A DNA stretch of 64,000 nt from Candidatus Rifleibacteriota bacterium. Lineage in GTDB: Bacteria; Muiribacteriota; Ozemobacteria; Ozemobacterales; Ozemobacteraceae. Each line of letters begins with the position of its first letter. Within the stretch, counting starts at the first letter, position 1. Under the pieces are notes generated by a model. That model was given only the letters and a program-made list of their open reading frames with translations. It had not been told where the DNA came from and ran no database searches. Positions 55,056 through 62,927 of the stretch are shown here, in pieces. The position numbers and the translations under genes were made by a program. The stretch covers positions 62,001-126,000 of the forward strand of contig JAAYVD010000123.1 of the NCBI GenBank assembly GCA_012517355.1, in the 5' to 3' direction.

Positions 55056-55312
55056 GGGGTGAAGGGGAAGGCGAAAGGCGAGACACGCGTCCTCGTGAAC
55101 TCTGGCACCCCTGGTTGAACGCTCGACAATCCAGCATTTCGGCCGATGCATCCATCCACGTTCATCATCCACCCATCGATGCTGATGGCGCAGATCGTGC
55201 TGGCGACTTCCTTCGCCATTCCCCCCATTCCTCCCTTTCCCCTGCCGCCCTCGAGGTTTCTGCGGAAATGCGGAAGTCCCGAAAGTTCGTCGGGCGGGTG
55301 GCGCAGACCGGG

Positions 55313-56692
55313 TCAGGTGGTGGTGTCCGGGGGGGGCAGCAGGCGGAACTTCTTGAGGCGGTCGTAGAGGACGGTACGGGGCAGGCCGAGGAGGCGGGCG
55401 GCCTGGCCGATGTTGCCCCCGCAGGCGGTCATGGCTTTGGTGATCTCCTGGCGCTCGAGAGCCTCGACCTTCTCGCGCAGGCCCAGGGCCGGCGACGGGG
55501 TCTCCGGCCGGGAAGGGGCTTTCCAGGCGCGGACCTGGCGGGAGCCGGCCACGACGAGGCGCTCCATCTCGTAGCGGAGTTCGCGCACGTTCCCCGGCCA
55601 CAGGTCGGCCTGGAGGGCGCTGACCGCCTCGGCTCCGAGGGTCGGGCGGGATCGGGCGTGGATCTTCGCGTAGAAATCCAGGAAATGGCCGGCCAGCAGG
55701 GGGATGTCCTCCGGCCGATCCCGCAGGGGGGGCAGGTCGAGACGCAGGACGTTCAGCCGGTAGAACAGGTCTTCGCGGAACCCACCCTGTCTGACCAGTT
55801 CCTCGAGCGGGCGGTTGGTGGCAGCCAGGATCCGCGCCTGGGCGTGCAACGTCTTCTCCCCGCCCACCCGGCGGAACTCGCCGGTCTCGAGGACCCGCAG
55901 GAGCTTGGCCTGGATGGCTGGCGACAGGCCGGCGACCTCGTCGAGGAAGATGGTGCCCGTGGCCGCCTGTTCGAAGCATCCTTTGCGGCTCTCGAAGGCG
56001 CCGGTGAAGGCGCCCTTGACGTGGCCGAACAGCTCGCTGTCGGAGAGCGTGTCCGGCAGGCCGCCCATGTTCACGGCCAGGAAGGGCTGATCGTGCTGCA
56101 GGGACAGGCGGTGCAGGGCCTGGGCGGCCAGTTCCTGGCCGGTGCCGGTCTCGCCGATGATCAGGACCGGGCTGTGGGTCGGCGCGAACGTGGCGATCTG
56201 CCGGAACAGGTCCTGCATGGGGGCCGACCGGCCGATCAGGCCGTGGAATCCGGTTTCCTGGCCCAGCAGTTCGGTCACCCGTTCTTGCAGGGAGTCCTTT
56301 TCCCTGGTCAGCTGCCGGTGGGCGACCGCGCGCTGGAGGGTGAAGCGGAGGATCTCCATCTCGAGGGGCTTCTCGAGGAAGTCGTAGGCGCCCGCCTTCA
56401 TGGCCTCGACGGCGAGGGTGATGGTACCGTGCCCGGTCATGACGATGACAGGCTGGTCACAGCCCTTCTGTTGAAGGAGTTTCAGGAACTCGATGCCGTC
56501 CATCCCCTCCATCCGCACGTCGACCACCAGGCAGTCGGTGGTGGCCAACCCGGGGTGGGCCAGGGCGTCCTCCGCGGAGGGGCAGGCGGTCACGCGGTAG
56601 CCGAAAAGGGACAGTTGCTGAACGAGGGCCTCCCGGATGGCCGGGTCGTCGTCGACGACCAGCAGGCTGGCCCGCGGTTCAGCCGGTGGCAT
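55313..56692 (-). CDS. NtrC-family sigma-54 response regulator with Walker A Lys-to-Gln change
   Basis: A 459-residue response regulator. The receiver domain (VVDDDPAIREAL, phospho-acceptor Asp58 in CLVVDVRMEG) is followed by an AAA+ sigma-54 interaction domain with GAFTGA at 227-232, Walker B FLDEVAG and FREDLFYRLNV. A Fis-type helix-turn-helix (NIGQAARLLGLPRTVLYDRL) ends the protein. The Walker A loop reads GETGTGQE, so the ATP-binding lysine is Gln186; this would normally abolish ATP hydrolysis. The start overlaps the kinase gene by 14 bases and has GAGGAGG. It probably controls the promoter at 62829. Confidence 0.88.
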   Translation of the reverse strand: MPPAEPRASLLVVDDDPAIREALVQQLSLFGYRVTACPSAEDALAHPGLATTDCLVVDVRMEGMDGIEFLKLLQQKGCDQPVIVMTGHGTITLAVEAMKAGAYDFLEKPLEMEILRFTLQRAVAHRQLTREKDSLQERVTELLGQETGFHGLIGRSAPMQDLFRQIATFAPTHSPVLIIGETGTGQELAAQALHRLSLQHDQPFLAVNMGGLPDTLSDSELFGHVKGAFTGAFESRKGCFEQAATGTIFLDEVAGLSPAIQAKLLRVLETGEFRRVGGEKTLHAQARILAATNRPLEELVRQGGFREDLFYRLNVLRLDLPPLRDRPEDIPLLAGHFLDFYAKIHARSRPTLGAEAVSALQADLWPGNVRELRYEMERLVVAGSRQVRAWKAPSRPETPSPALGLREKVEALERQEITKAMTACGGNIGQAARLLGLPRTVLYDRLKKFRLLPPPDTTT

Positions 56693-58535
56693 GGGTCGCC
56701 TCCTCGAGCCGGGGAAGGGTCAGGGTGAAGGTGGCCCCGCCACCGGGAATGCCCCTGGCGGTCAGGGTGCCGCCGTGGTCGCGGACGATGCGCCGGCTGA
56801 TGACCAGGCCGAGGCCGGTGCCTTCCCCCGGCGCCTTGGTGGTGAAGAACGGGTGGAACAGTTTTTCGGCCATGGCAGGATCGAAGCCGGTTCCGGAGTC
56901 CGTGATGTTCGTGCGGACGCTTCCGCCCAGGCTTTCGACGGTGATCCCGACCCGTCGGGCGGGCTGGCCGCGGACGCTGTCGCGGGCGTTGTTCAGCAGG
57001 TTGAGCAGCACCTGTTCGAGACGCAGGGGTTCCACCGACACCCGGACGGGGTCGGCGGGGAACGCGGTGACGACCTCGATTCCCTCCCGTTGGAAACTGC
57101 CGGCGAGGAAATCGAGCACCTGGCGGACGAGGGCCGGCCAGTCCACCGGCTCCCGCTGGAACTCGGATTTGCGGGCCAGGGACCTGATCTCGGTCATGAT
57201 GCGGGTGGCGCGGTCGACCTGTTGGACGATGCGCTGGAGGTTGTCGGCGACGATGGCCTTCCCGTCGGGCTGGCCGAGCAGCTGGGCAGCCGTCTGGGCG
57301 AACGTCTTGATGGCGCAGAGCGGCTGGTTGAGTTCGTGGGCGACCCCGGTGGCCATCTCGCCGATGGCGGCGAGGCGGGAGGAGTGGATCAGCTCTTCGG
57401 TGCGGCGGTTGAGGCGGTCGGCGGCCAGCCGGCGTTCGTGGATGCGGGCGATCCGCTCGGCGAGGTTGCCGAGAAAGGCATTGTCGAGGCAGGGGTGGGA
57501 GTGAGCGCCGCCGAAGGGGGTGGCGCCGCAGGAGCCGAGGCGCAGGTGGCCGAGCTGTTGACCCTGGGCGAGGATGGGAACCTCGCTGACCGGGTGGGAG
57601 GCATCGAGCTGGAACGCGGTGAAGCGACGCGGGTGCAGGGCGAGCACCACCGGCCGCTTTCCGTGGACCGGGCAGCTGCGGGAGATGATGTCGACGACCC
57701 GCGACAGGAGGTCGTCGAGATGGCCGTCCTCCTTTTCCATTTCCTGCGAGATCAGAAAGAGGGTTTCGAGCTGCTTGGCGCGCAGTTCGAGGGCGGTCTG
57801 GGCCTGCCGGTGGCCGGTGATGTCGATGGCCACGATGGCGACCGAGGCGACCGATCCGCCGGGATCGATCACCGGAAAGAAATGGTTGAGAAAGAGGCGG
57901 TTGTCGCGGGTGTCCTCGAAGATGACCGCCTGGCGGGTCCGGATGGACTCTGCCAGCCGCCGCCGCCTGGCTGCCGCGATGGCGGGCGGGAAGGTGGCGA
58001 AAAGGTCCTGGCCACGTGCCTCCTCCTTGGTCAGCCCGAACCGGCGGGCGGCGGTCGCGTTGACGGCGAGGACGCGGCCGGCGGGGTCGACCAGGAGGAC
58101 GGCGTCGGGCTGGGCGTCCAGCATGACCCGCCAGCGGGCCTCCTGTTCCTGCAGCTTGCGTTGCAACCGCCACCGTTCGGTGTCGTCGAGGATCACGCCC
58201 CGGATGCCGGCCAACCGCCCCCGGCGCCGGAGCGGCGAGGAGTGGATGAGCACGGGGTAGGTGCGGCCGTCCCGGCATCGGAACATGTACGAAGAGAAAC
58301 CCAGGTCGGCCCCGCCCATGATGGTGACGATGTTGGACCGGCATCGCTCACGGTCCTCGGGCGCGATCAGGTCCAGGGCGGGGAGGCCCCGGATCGTTTC
58401 CTCGGTGTACCCGACGCGTTCGGGATGGGTGAACAGGGTCAGCCGCCCGTGCCGGTCCATTTCGTAGATCATCTCCGGCAGGGCCATGACCAGTTCCCGG
58501 AACCGGTCGATGGTGGGAGGGGAGGGCTTCCGCAC
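56679..58535 (-). CDS. PAS-domain histidine kinase
   Basis: A 618-residue cytosolic sensor kinase, partner of the overlapping response regulator. Two PAS domains come first (MALPEMIYEMDRHGRLTLF; MLDAQPDAVLLVDPAGRVLA), then a degenerate GAF-like region. The HisKA box GEMATGVAHELNQPLCAIKT has the phospho-His, and the ATPase shows LLNLLNNARDSV, DSGTGFD and GEGTGLGLVISRRIV. GTG 58535 was chosen because GAGGAG lies six bases upstream; ATG 58595 is in frame but without a ribosome site. There is no transmembrane segment, so the signal is internal. It sits between the two dehydrogenase/kinase pairs. Confidence 0.9.
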   Translation of the reverse strand: MRKPSPPTIDRFRELVMALPEMIYEMDRHGRLTLFTHPERVGYTEETIRGLPALDLIAPEDRERCRSNIVTIMGGADLGFSSYMFRCRDGRTYPVLIHSSPLRRRGRLAGIRGVILDDTERWRLQRKLQEQEARWRVMLDAQPDAVLLVDPAGRVLAVNATAARRFGLTKEEARGQDLFATFPPAIAAARRRRLAESIRTRQAVIFEDTRDNRLFLNHFFPVIDPGGSVASVAIVAIDITGHRQAQTALELRAKQLETLFLISQEMEKEDGHLDDLLSRVVDIISRSCPVHGKRPVVLALHPRRFTAFQLDASHPVSEVPILAQGQQLGHLRLGSCGATPFGGAHSHPCLDNAFLGNLAERIARIHERRLAADRLNRRTEELIHSSRLAAIGEMATGVAHELNQPLCAIKTFAQTAAQLLGQPDGKAIVADNLQRIVQQVDRATRIMTEIRSLARKSEFQREPVDWPALVRQVLDFLAGSFQREGIEVVTAFPADPVRVSVEPLRLEQVLLNLLNNARDSVRGQPARRVGITVESLGGSVRTNITDSGTGFDPAMAEKLFHPFFTTKAPGEGTGLGLVISRRIVRDHGGTLTARGIPGGGATFTLTLPRLEEATHATG

Positions 58536-58648
58536 GCGGGTCTCCTCGGATGGGCTGCGCCGGCCTTCCAGTCGGCCGGGTTTCCGCGTCTCCATGATCG
58601 GGGAAGGCCCGCCGGCTGTCAAGGAGCCGGCGGGTCGCCTCGTCCGGA

Positions 58649-60679
58649 TCAGCCGTTGGCGGCCGTGGCGGCCTTCCCCTCGGTCACGGGATTGACGAGG
58701 AAGGCGTCCTTCAGGAAGGTCTGGCTCAGCTTGAGGCCGAGGGCCTTGGCGGTCTCGCTGTTGACCACGGTGCGGGCAGCCGGGTTCTTGGGAATGGGTT
58801 TGCCCGACGGGTTGGCCCCTTCCAGGATCTCTACGCCGATCTGGGCTCCACGGCGACAGAGTTCGTCCCAATCGGCGATGCGGCCCACCAGGCCGCCGCG
58901 CCGGATGACGGACTCGAGAGCGCAGAGGGTCGGGAAGGTGCGCACGATGGGGAGCAGGGCTTGTTCGTCGGCGGCAGCGGTGGTGGTGTCGGAGGGCAGG
59001 AAGACGGCCTGCGCCTTCTGGGCCCGGAACTGCTCGGCGGCGGCGGCCAGGTCGGCCGGGGAGCGGACGTCGACGGGGATCACCTCGAATCCCTGCCGGG
59101 CTGCCACCTCGCGCACCTCGTCGAGCTGGATCTCGGACTGCAGCTCGCCGGACTTGTAGACCACGCCGAGGCGCTTCAGTTTCGGCACCAGGGGCTCGAG
59201 GGCGGTGGTGAGCTGCTCGGCGACGTCGACCCGGTAGCAGTTGCCGGCGATGTTGTTCCCCGAGCCCGCGTAGCTGGCCGCCAGGCCCATCACCACCGGG
59301 TCGAAGCAGGCCACGCAGACCACCGGCACTTCGCGGTTTTTCAGGTACATCTTGGCGGCGGCGGCGGCCGGGGAGCCGATGGCGACGATCAGGTCGGGGC
59401 GGCGGCCCACGAGCTCGTCGGTCACCTCGTGCATTTTCCCCGGGTCGCCGTGGCAGTTGCGGATGACGATCTCCAGGTTCTCGTCCTGCTGGCGGAAGCG
59501 GTATCCGGCCTCCTTCAGCTTGGCCTCGATATTCTGGACGGCCCGTTCATACTCGAACAGCGACTCGGAATAGTAGATGCCGATCGTCTTCTTCTGGGCG
59601 TCGTAGACCTTGGCCGCCTCCTCGCCACGCAGGACGCGCAGCCCGCCCTGGGCCAGGGCGCCGAGTTCGTCCTCGCCGGGGTAGCGCAGCACCTTGCCCA
59701 GGAACGAAACTCGCTCCTCGATCCAGGTCGGGACGAGCTTGGCGTGGGCCACCCCGCCGGTCAGGATGATGGCGTCGATCTTCCCGGAGAGAGCCACGGC
59801 CCGGGCCCCGATTTCGACGGCGATCTGGTAGGCCATCGCCTCGAGAACGAGCTTGGCCTTGTTGTTGCCGGCCTTGACCATGGCCTCCACCTCGCTGACG
59901 TTGTTCGTGCCGAGGTAGCTGACCAGGCCGCCGCCCCCCACGACCTTGCGGGTGATGGTCTTCTTGTCGTATTTCCCCGAGAAGCACATGTCGATCAGCG
60001 GCAGCAGGGGAACCGACCCCGACCGCTCAGGGGTGAAGGGCCCCTCCGAGATGCCGTGGTTGACCTCGATGGCGCGGCCCTTGCGCAGGGCGGCCACGGT
60101 GACGCCCCCGCCCAGGTGGGCGACGATCAGGTTCAGGTCTTCGAGCTTCTTGCCCATGTCCTTGGCCGCCTTGCGGGCGACGGCCCGGATGTTGAGGGCA
60201 TGGAAGGTGCTCAAGCGTGGAATGTCGGCCATTCCCGAGAAGCGGGAGATGGGGTCGAACTCGTCGACCGCGACGGGGTCGACGATGAAGGAGGGGATGG
60301 AGTAGTCCCAGCCGATGCCGTAGGCGAGAACGCCGCCCAGGTTGGAGGCGTGCTGGCCCTGGTAGCCGATGCGCAGGTCGGCGATCATGTGCTGGTCAAC
60401 GCGGTAGGTGCCGCTCTCCATGGGCCGGAGGAGGCCGCCGCGGCCCACCACGGCGTGAAAGGTGTTCAGGTCGTAGCCCGCGCCCTTGAGGAAGGCGATG
60501 ATCTCGCGCTTGCGGAACTCGTACTGGTCCCAGATCTTGTCATACTTCTCGAGCTCGGTGGCGCTGTGCCGGAGGGTCTTTTCACACTTGCAGATCTCGT
60601 TCTCGAAGATGCCGAGCTTGGTGGAGGTGGAGCCGGGGTTGATGATCAGGAGCAGGTGTTTCTTCTGGTCGGCGGTCAT
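58649..60679 (-). CDS. butyrate kinase fused to ABC_sub_bind (periplasmic-binding-fold) domain, copy 2
   Basis: A 676-residue paralogue of copy 1 with the same two-part architecture and high identity throughout. The kinase domain keeps INPGSTSTKLGIFENE, FIVDPVAVDEFDPISRFSG and AHLGGGVTVAALRKGRA. The binding-fold domain keeps IGIYYSESLFEYERAVQNIE, NIAGNCYRVDVAEQL and ARTVVNSETAKALGLKLS. The copies diverge most after the fold core (tail VNPVTEGKAATAANG). The start overlaps the stop of the dehydrogenase (ATGA). A 10-bp hairpin (58608-58634, CCCGCCGGCT/AGCCGGCGGG) lies after it without a T tract, so the histidine kinase gene may be on the same transcript. Confidence 0.85.
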   Translation of the reverse strand: MTADQKKHLLLIINPGSTSTKLGIFENEICKCEKTLRHSATELEKYDKIWDQYEFRKREIIAFLKGAGYDLNTFHAVVGRGGLLRPMESGTYRVDQHMIADLRIGYQGQHASNLGGVLAYGIGWDYSIPSFIVDPVAVDEFDPISRFSGMADIPRLSTFHALNIRAVARKAAKDMGKKLEDLNLIVAHLGGGVTVAALRKGRAIEVNHGISEGPFTPERSGSVPLLPLIDMCFSGKYDKKTITRKVVGGGGLVSYLGTNNVSEVEAMVKAGNNKAKLVLEAMAYQIAVEIGARAVALSGKIDAIILTGGVAHAKLVPTWIEERVSFLGKVLRYPGEDELGALAQGGLRVLRGEEAAKVYDAQKKTIGIYYSESLFEYERAVQNIEAKLKEAGYRFRQQDENLEIVIRNCHGDPGKMHEVTDELVGRRPDLIVAIGSPAAAAAKMYLKNREVPVVCVACFDPVVMGLAASYAGSGNNIAGNCYRVDVAEQLTTALEPLVPKLKRLGVVYKSGELQSEIQLDEVREVAARQGFEVIPVDVRSPADLAAAAEQFRAQKAQAVFLPSDTTTAAADEQALLPIVRTFPTLCALESVIRRGGLVGRIADWDELCRRGAQIGVEILEGANPSGKPIPKNPAARTVVNSETAKALGLKLSQTFLKDAFLVNPVTEGKAATAANG

Positions 60680-61758
60680 TTCGCTTCCTCCCACAGGGTT
60701 TCCCGGTGACCGATCCGGCCCATGGCGGTCAGGCGGTCCCAGGCCATCCGCATGGCGGCGCGCAGCGGGGCCTCCTTGGCTTCGCGGGCGGCTTCCAGCA
60801 GGGCGACGGTGCGGTGGTAGATCTCTCCCACCGCGCTCTGCAGCAGGGCTGTCGACAGTTTCTTGAGTTCGTGGTCGGCCTGGATCAGTTCGCCGGCATC
60901 GATGAGGAAATGGGGAGTATAGACGATTCCCCGCTTCAGCAGCAGGTCGCCGGCCTCGACGTCGGGCAGGATGTTGCTGGCGCCGCCGGCGATGACCTTG
61001 CAGCGGAGCTGGTCGATGGTGCGATGGTCGACGAGGTTGCCCAGGGCGCAGGGGACGATGATGTCGCACTTGGCGCCGCGGACTTCGTCAGGACGGAGCA
61101 TGACGATGTCGGGGTGGGCATCCTGGATGTTCTTGATCTTGTCGTAGTTGCGATCGGTGATGAGGATTTTCGCCTTGGCGGCGGCCAGCAGCTTGACCAG
61201 GCTGGAACCCAGCCGGCCGGCGCCCTGCACCAGGCAGGTGACCCCTTCCAGGCTGGCCTGGCCGAAAACGACCTTGGCGGTGGCCTTGATGCCGTGCATC
61301 ACCCCTTCGGCCGTCACCTGCGTGGGATCGGCGATGCCGCCATACGCTTCGGGAAGGGCGTAGACGTAGCCGGTTTCCCGGTGGATGTTGCGCAGGTCGC
61401 GGCTGTCGGTGCCGACCTCCATGGTGACCAGGAGCTGGCCGCCCAGGCGGTTGACGAACCGGCCGAAGGCGCGGAACAGCGCTTCGGTCTTGGCCTGGGG
61501 CGGACCCCAGAGGACGGCGGCGCCGCCGCCCAGGTCGCAGTCGGCGAGGGCGGCGCGCAGGGTCATTTCCTGGGCGAGGTCGATCGCGTCTTTCAGAACC
61601 TCGTCCTGGTTGGCATAGTCGAGCATGCGGACGCCGCCGATGGCGGGGCCGAGACGGGTGTTGTGGATGGCCACCACCGCCCGCAGGCCGACCGCCTCGT
61701 CGCGGAAGAAGATCAGCTGCTCGAGGCCGCCCTGCTTGATGATCGCAAACGTATCCAT
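60676..61758 (-). CDS. leucine dehydrogenase-like protein lacking catalytic lysines, copy 2
   Basis: A 360-residue paralogue of copy 1, without gaps in the N-terminal domain. HNTRLGPAIGGVRMLDYANQ, EMTLRAALADCDLGGGAAVL and VQGAGRLGSSLVKLLAAAKA are kept. Arg68, Ala80 and Glu114 replace the catalytic Lys68, Lys80 and Asp115 of true leucine dehydrogenases, exactly as in copy 1. NAD binding looks intact. ATG 61758 has AAAGGA eight bases upstream, just beyond a terminator-like hairpin. It follows the two small paralogous genes and is coupled to the kinase fusion. Confidence 0.85.
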   Translation of the reverse strand: MDTFAIIKQGGLEQLIFFRDEAVGLRAVVAIHNTRLGPAIGGVRMLDYANQDEVLKDAIDLAQEMTLRAALADCDLGGGAAVLWGPPQAKTEALFRAFGRFVNRLGGQLLVTMEVGTDSRDLRNIHRETGYVYALPEAYGGIADPTQVTAEGVMHGIKATAKVVFGQASLEGVTCLVQGAGRLGSSLVKLLAAAKAKILITDRNYDKIKNIQDAHPDIVMLRPDEVRGAKCDIIVPCALGNLVDHRTIDQLRCKVIAGGASNILPDVEAGDLLLKRGIVYTPHFLIDAGELIQADHELKKLSTALLQSAVGEIYHRTVALLEAAREAKEAPLRAAMRMAWDRLTAMGRIGHRETLWEEAK

Positions 61759-61773
61759 GATGGGTTCCTTTCG

Positions 61774-61805
61774 AAAAAGCCTGCCGAAGCGGACTTCGGC
61801 AGGCT
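61774..61805 (-). terminator. terminator-like hairpin in the leader of dehydrogenase copy 2
   Basis: Minus strand AGCCTGCCGAAG-TCCG-CTTCGGCAGGCT followed by T residues, 16 bases before the start codon and 23 bases after the previous stop. It could end the small-gene transcript or attenuate readthrough. Confidence 0.7.
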
Positions 61806-61827
61806 CAGACCTTTCGTGGGGGCAGGA

Positions 61828-62136
61828 TCAATACTCGTGATTGAGGACGAACTGCTGGACCATCCGGTCCTTGTCGTACCAGACGACCAGATCCTTGGCC
61901 CGGGTGAAGGAGGTGACGATGTTCAGCCAGTCGCCTTCCTTGAATTCCTTGTAGACCACCTCGTTGTTTTCGGTGGTGATCAGGCAGGCATTGTGGCGGG
62001 TCTTGGAGTTGTGGTAGAAGCGCACGTTCTTGGCGCGGCTGCTGGTCAGGGGGCCGGTCTCGCGCTTGCCCTTGAAGGCATCACGGGCGCCATCCAGTTC
62101 CTTCTCGAGATCGGACACTTTCATGTTCTGTGCCAT
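61828..62136 (-). CDS. 102-residue protein of an unrecognised small family, paralogue B
   Basis: A small soluble protein with no signal or membrane segment. Residues 6-25 are charged helix (KVSDLEKELDGARDAFKGKR). The rest is beta-rich with NVRFYHNSKTRHNACLITTE, VVYKEFKEGDWLNI and VVWYDKDRMVQQFVLNHEY. It is strongly similar over its whole length to the gene at 62202. Aromatic and basic residues (FYHNSKTRHN) are conserved between the two. The start has GGGAG eleven bases upstream; an internal ATG at 62124 is possible. The function is unknown; it is between the sigma-54 promoter and dehydrogenase copy 2. Confidence 0.75.
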   Translation of the reverse strand: MAQNMKVSDLEKELDGARDAFKGKRETGPLTSSRAKNVRFYHNSKTRHNACLITTENNEVVYKEFKEGDWLNIVTSFTRAKDLVVWYDKDRMVQQFVLNHEY

Positions 62137-62201
62137 GGTTTCAGATTCTCCCTTTCTTTCGTTGAGTCAGGCGGATCAGGACGCTAGGCGTCGTTGGATG
62201 A

Positions 62202-62507
62202 TCAGTAGTCGTGGGACAGGATGAACTGCTGGACGATCTTGTTCTTGTCGTACCAGACGGCCACGTTTTTCACGCGGGTGAAGGTGGCGGTGATGTTCAG
62301 CCAGTCGGCCTCCTTGAATTCCTTGTACACGGTCTGACCGTTGTCCAGGGTCATGAGGATGCCGTTGTGGCGGGTCTTTGAATTGTGGTAGAAGCGGACC
62401 GTCTTGAGCCAGCCACCCTGCATCTCCTCGCTCTTGCGGCGATCCTTGAAGGCTTCACGGGCGCCTTCCAGTTCCTTTTCGATCTCGGTGACGTTGATCT
62501 TGGACAT
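62202..62507 (-). CDS. 101-residue protein of an unrecognised small family, paralogue A
   Basis: A small soluble protein with the layout of paralogue B: helix VTEIEKELEGAREAFKDRRK, then TVRFYHNSKTRHNGILMTLD, TVYKEFKEADWLNITATFTR and VAVWYDKNKIVQQFILSHDY. ATG 62507 has AGGAGG seven bases upstream, a strong ribosome site. It is the second gene after the sigma-54 promoter. I recognise no domain; co-expression with the enzyme pairs suggests a regulatory or subunit role, which is inference. Confidence 0.78.
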   Translation of the reverse strand: MSKINVTEIEKELEGAREAFKDRRKSEEMQGGWLKTVRFYHNSKTRHNGILMTLDNGQTVYKEFKEADWLNITATFTRVKNVAVWYDKNKIVQQFILSHDY

Positions 62508-62554
62508 CCAAGTTCCTCCTTGTGTATTGGTCGGCGGGGGGGAACCCCGCAGAT

Positions 62555-62752
62555 TCACCAGAGGGAGCGCACGTCGAGGGTTCCCGGCGGGCCGGGCGTC
62601 TCGGCATTTTCGAGGACCAGTTTGAGGTGCAGGACGAGGGCGTCGCCCTCCTTGCGGAACAGGTGCCGGGGAAGACGGATCACCAGCTCATCCTGGGACG
62701 AACCCGCCTCCGGGTGGGTCGGCCAGGGCTGGCCGGCTTGACCTTGGGACAT
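62555..62752 (-). CDS. 65-residue protein, first gene after the sigma-54 promoter
   Basis: A small protein: a polar Gly/Pro-rich start, then DELVIRLPRHLFRKEGDALV and LHLKLVLENAETPG with alternating hydrophobic residues, ending DVRSLW. There are no membrane or signal features. GGAGGAGG lies five bases before the ATG, the best ribosome site in the neighbourhood. The gene is 47 bases ahead of paralogue A and about 66 bases after the predicted transcription start. The function is unknown. Confidence 0.65.
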   Translation of the reverse strand: MSQGQAGQPWPTHPEAGSSQDELVIRLPRHLFRKEGDALVLHLKLVLENAETPGPPGTLDVRSLW

Positions 62753-62828
62753 TCATCCTCCTCCCATTCCCCGGCGGTCATTCTGTTCCCGATTTCGTGG
62801 CGGGACCTCCTGGGGACTTCCCCCGAAA

Positions 62829-62845
62829 TGCAACCAGCGTGCCAG
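62829..62845 (-). promoter_or_regulatory. consensus sigma-54 promoter
   Basis: On the minus strand CTGGCACGCTGGTTGCA fits the consensus YTGGCACG-N4-TTGCW at every position. Transcription would begin near 62818 and run into the 65-residue gene. An NtrC-type activator gene lies in the same gene run. Confidence 0.85.
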
Positions 62846-62927
62846 GATCAGTGCCGTTTGGGGTGGGGCCCATCACTACAGGCATTTCCGCCCATTTCGG
62901 GGGGGCCAGCCAGCGGGGACGGAAGTG

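Larger units (their letters stand above)
54760..55312. other. intergenic region between the regulator gene and dehydrogenase copy 1
   Basis: 553 bases. It contains a leader hairpin (54777-54803), an extended -10 possibility on the minus strand (TGCTATGGT, rc of 54879-54887) and one R2 repeat (54962-55055). No gene is supported. Confidence 0.6.

Noticed and set aside
53677-61758. Simple call of leucine dehydrogenase with ordinary function
   Set aside because: Both catalytic lysines and the catalytic aspartate are replaced in both copies, so only the fold can be claimed.
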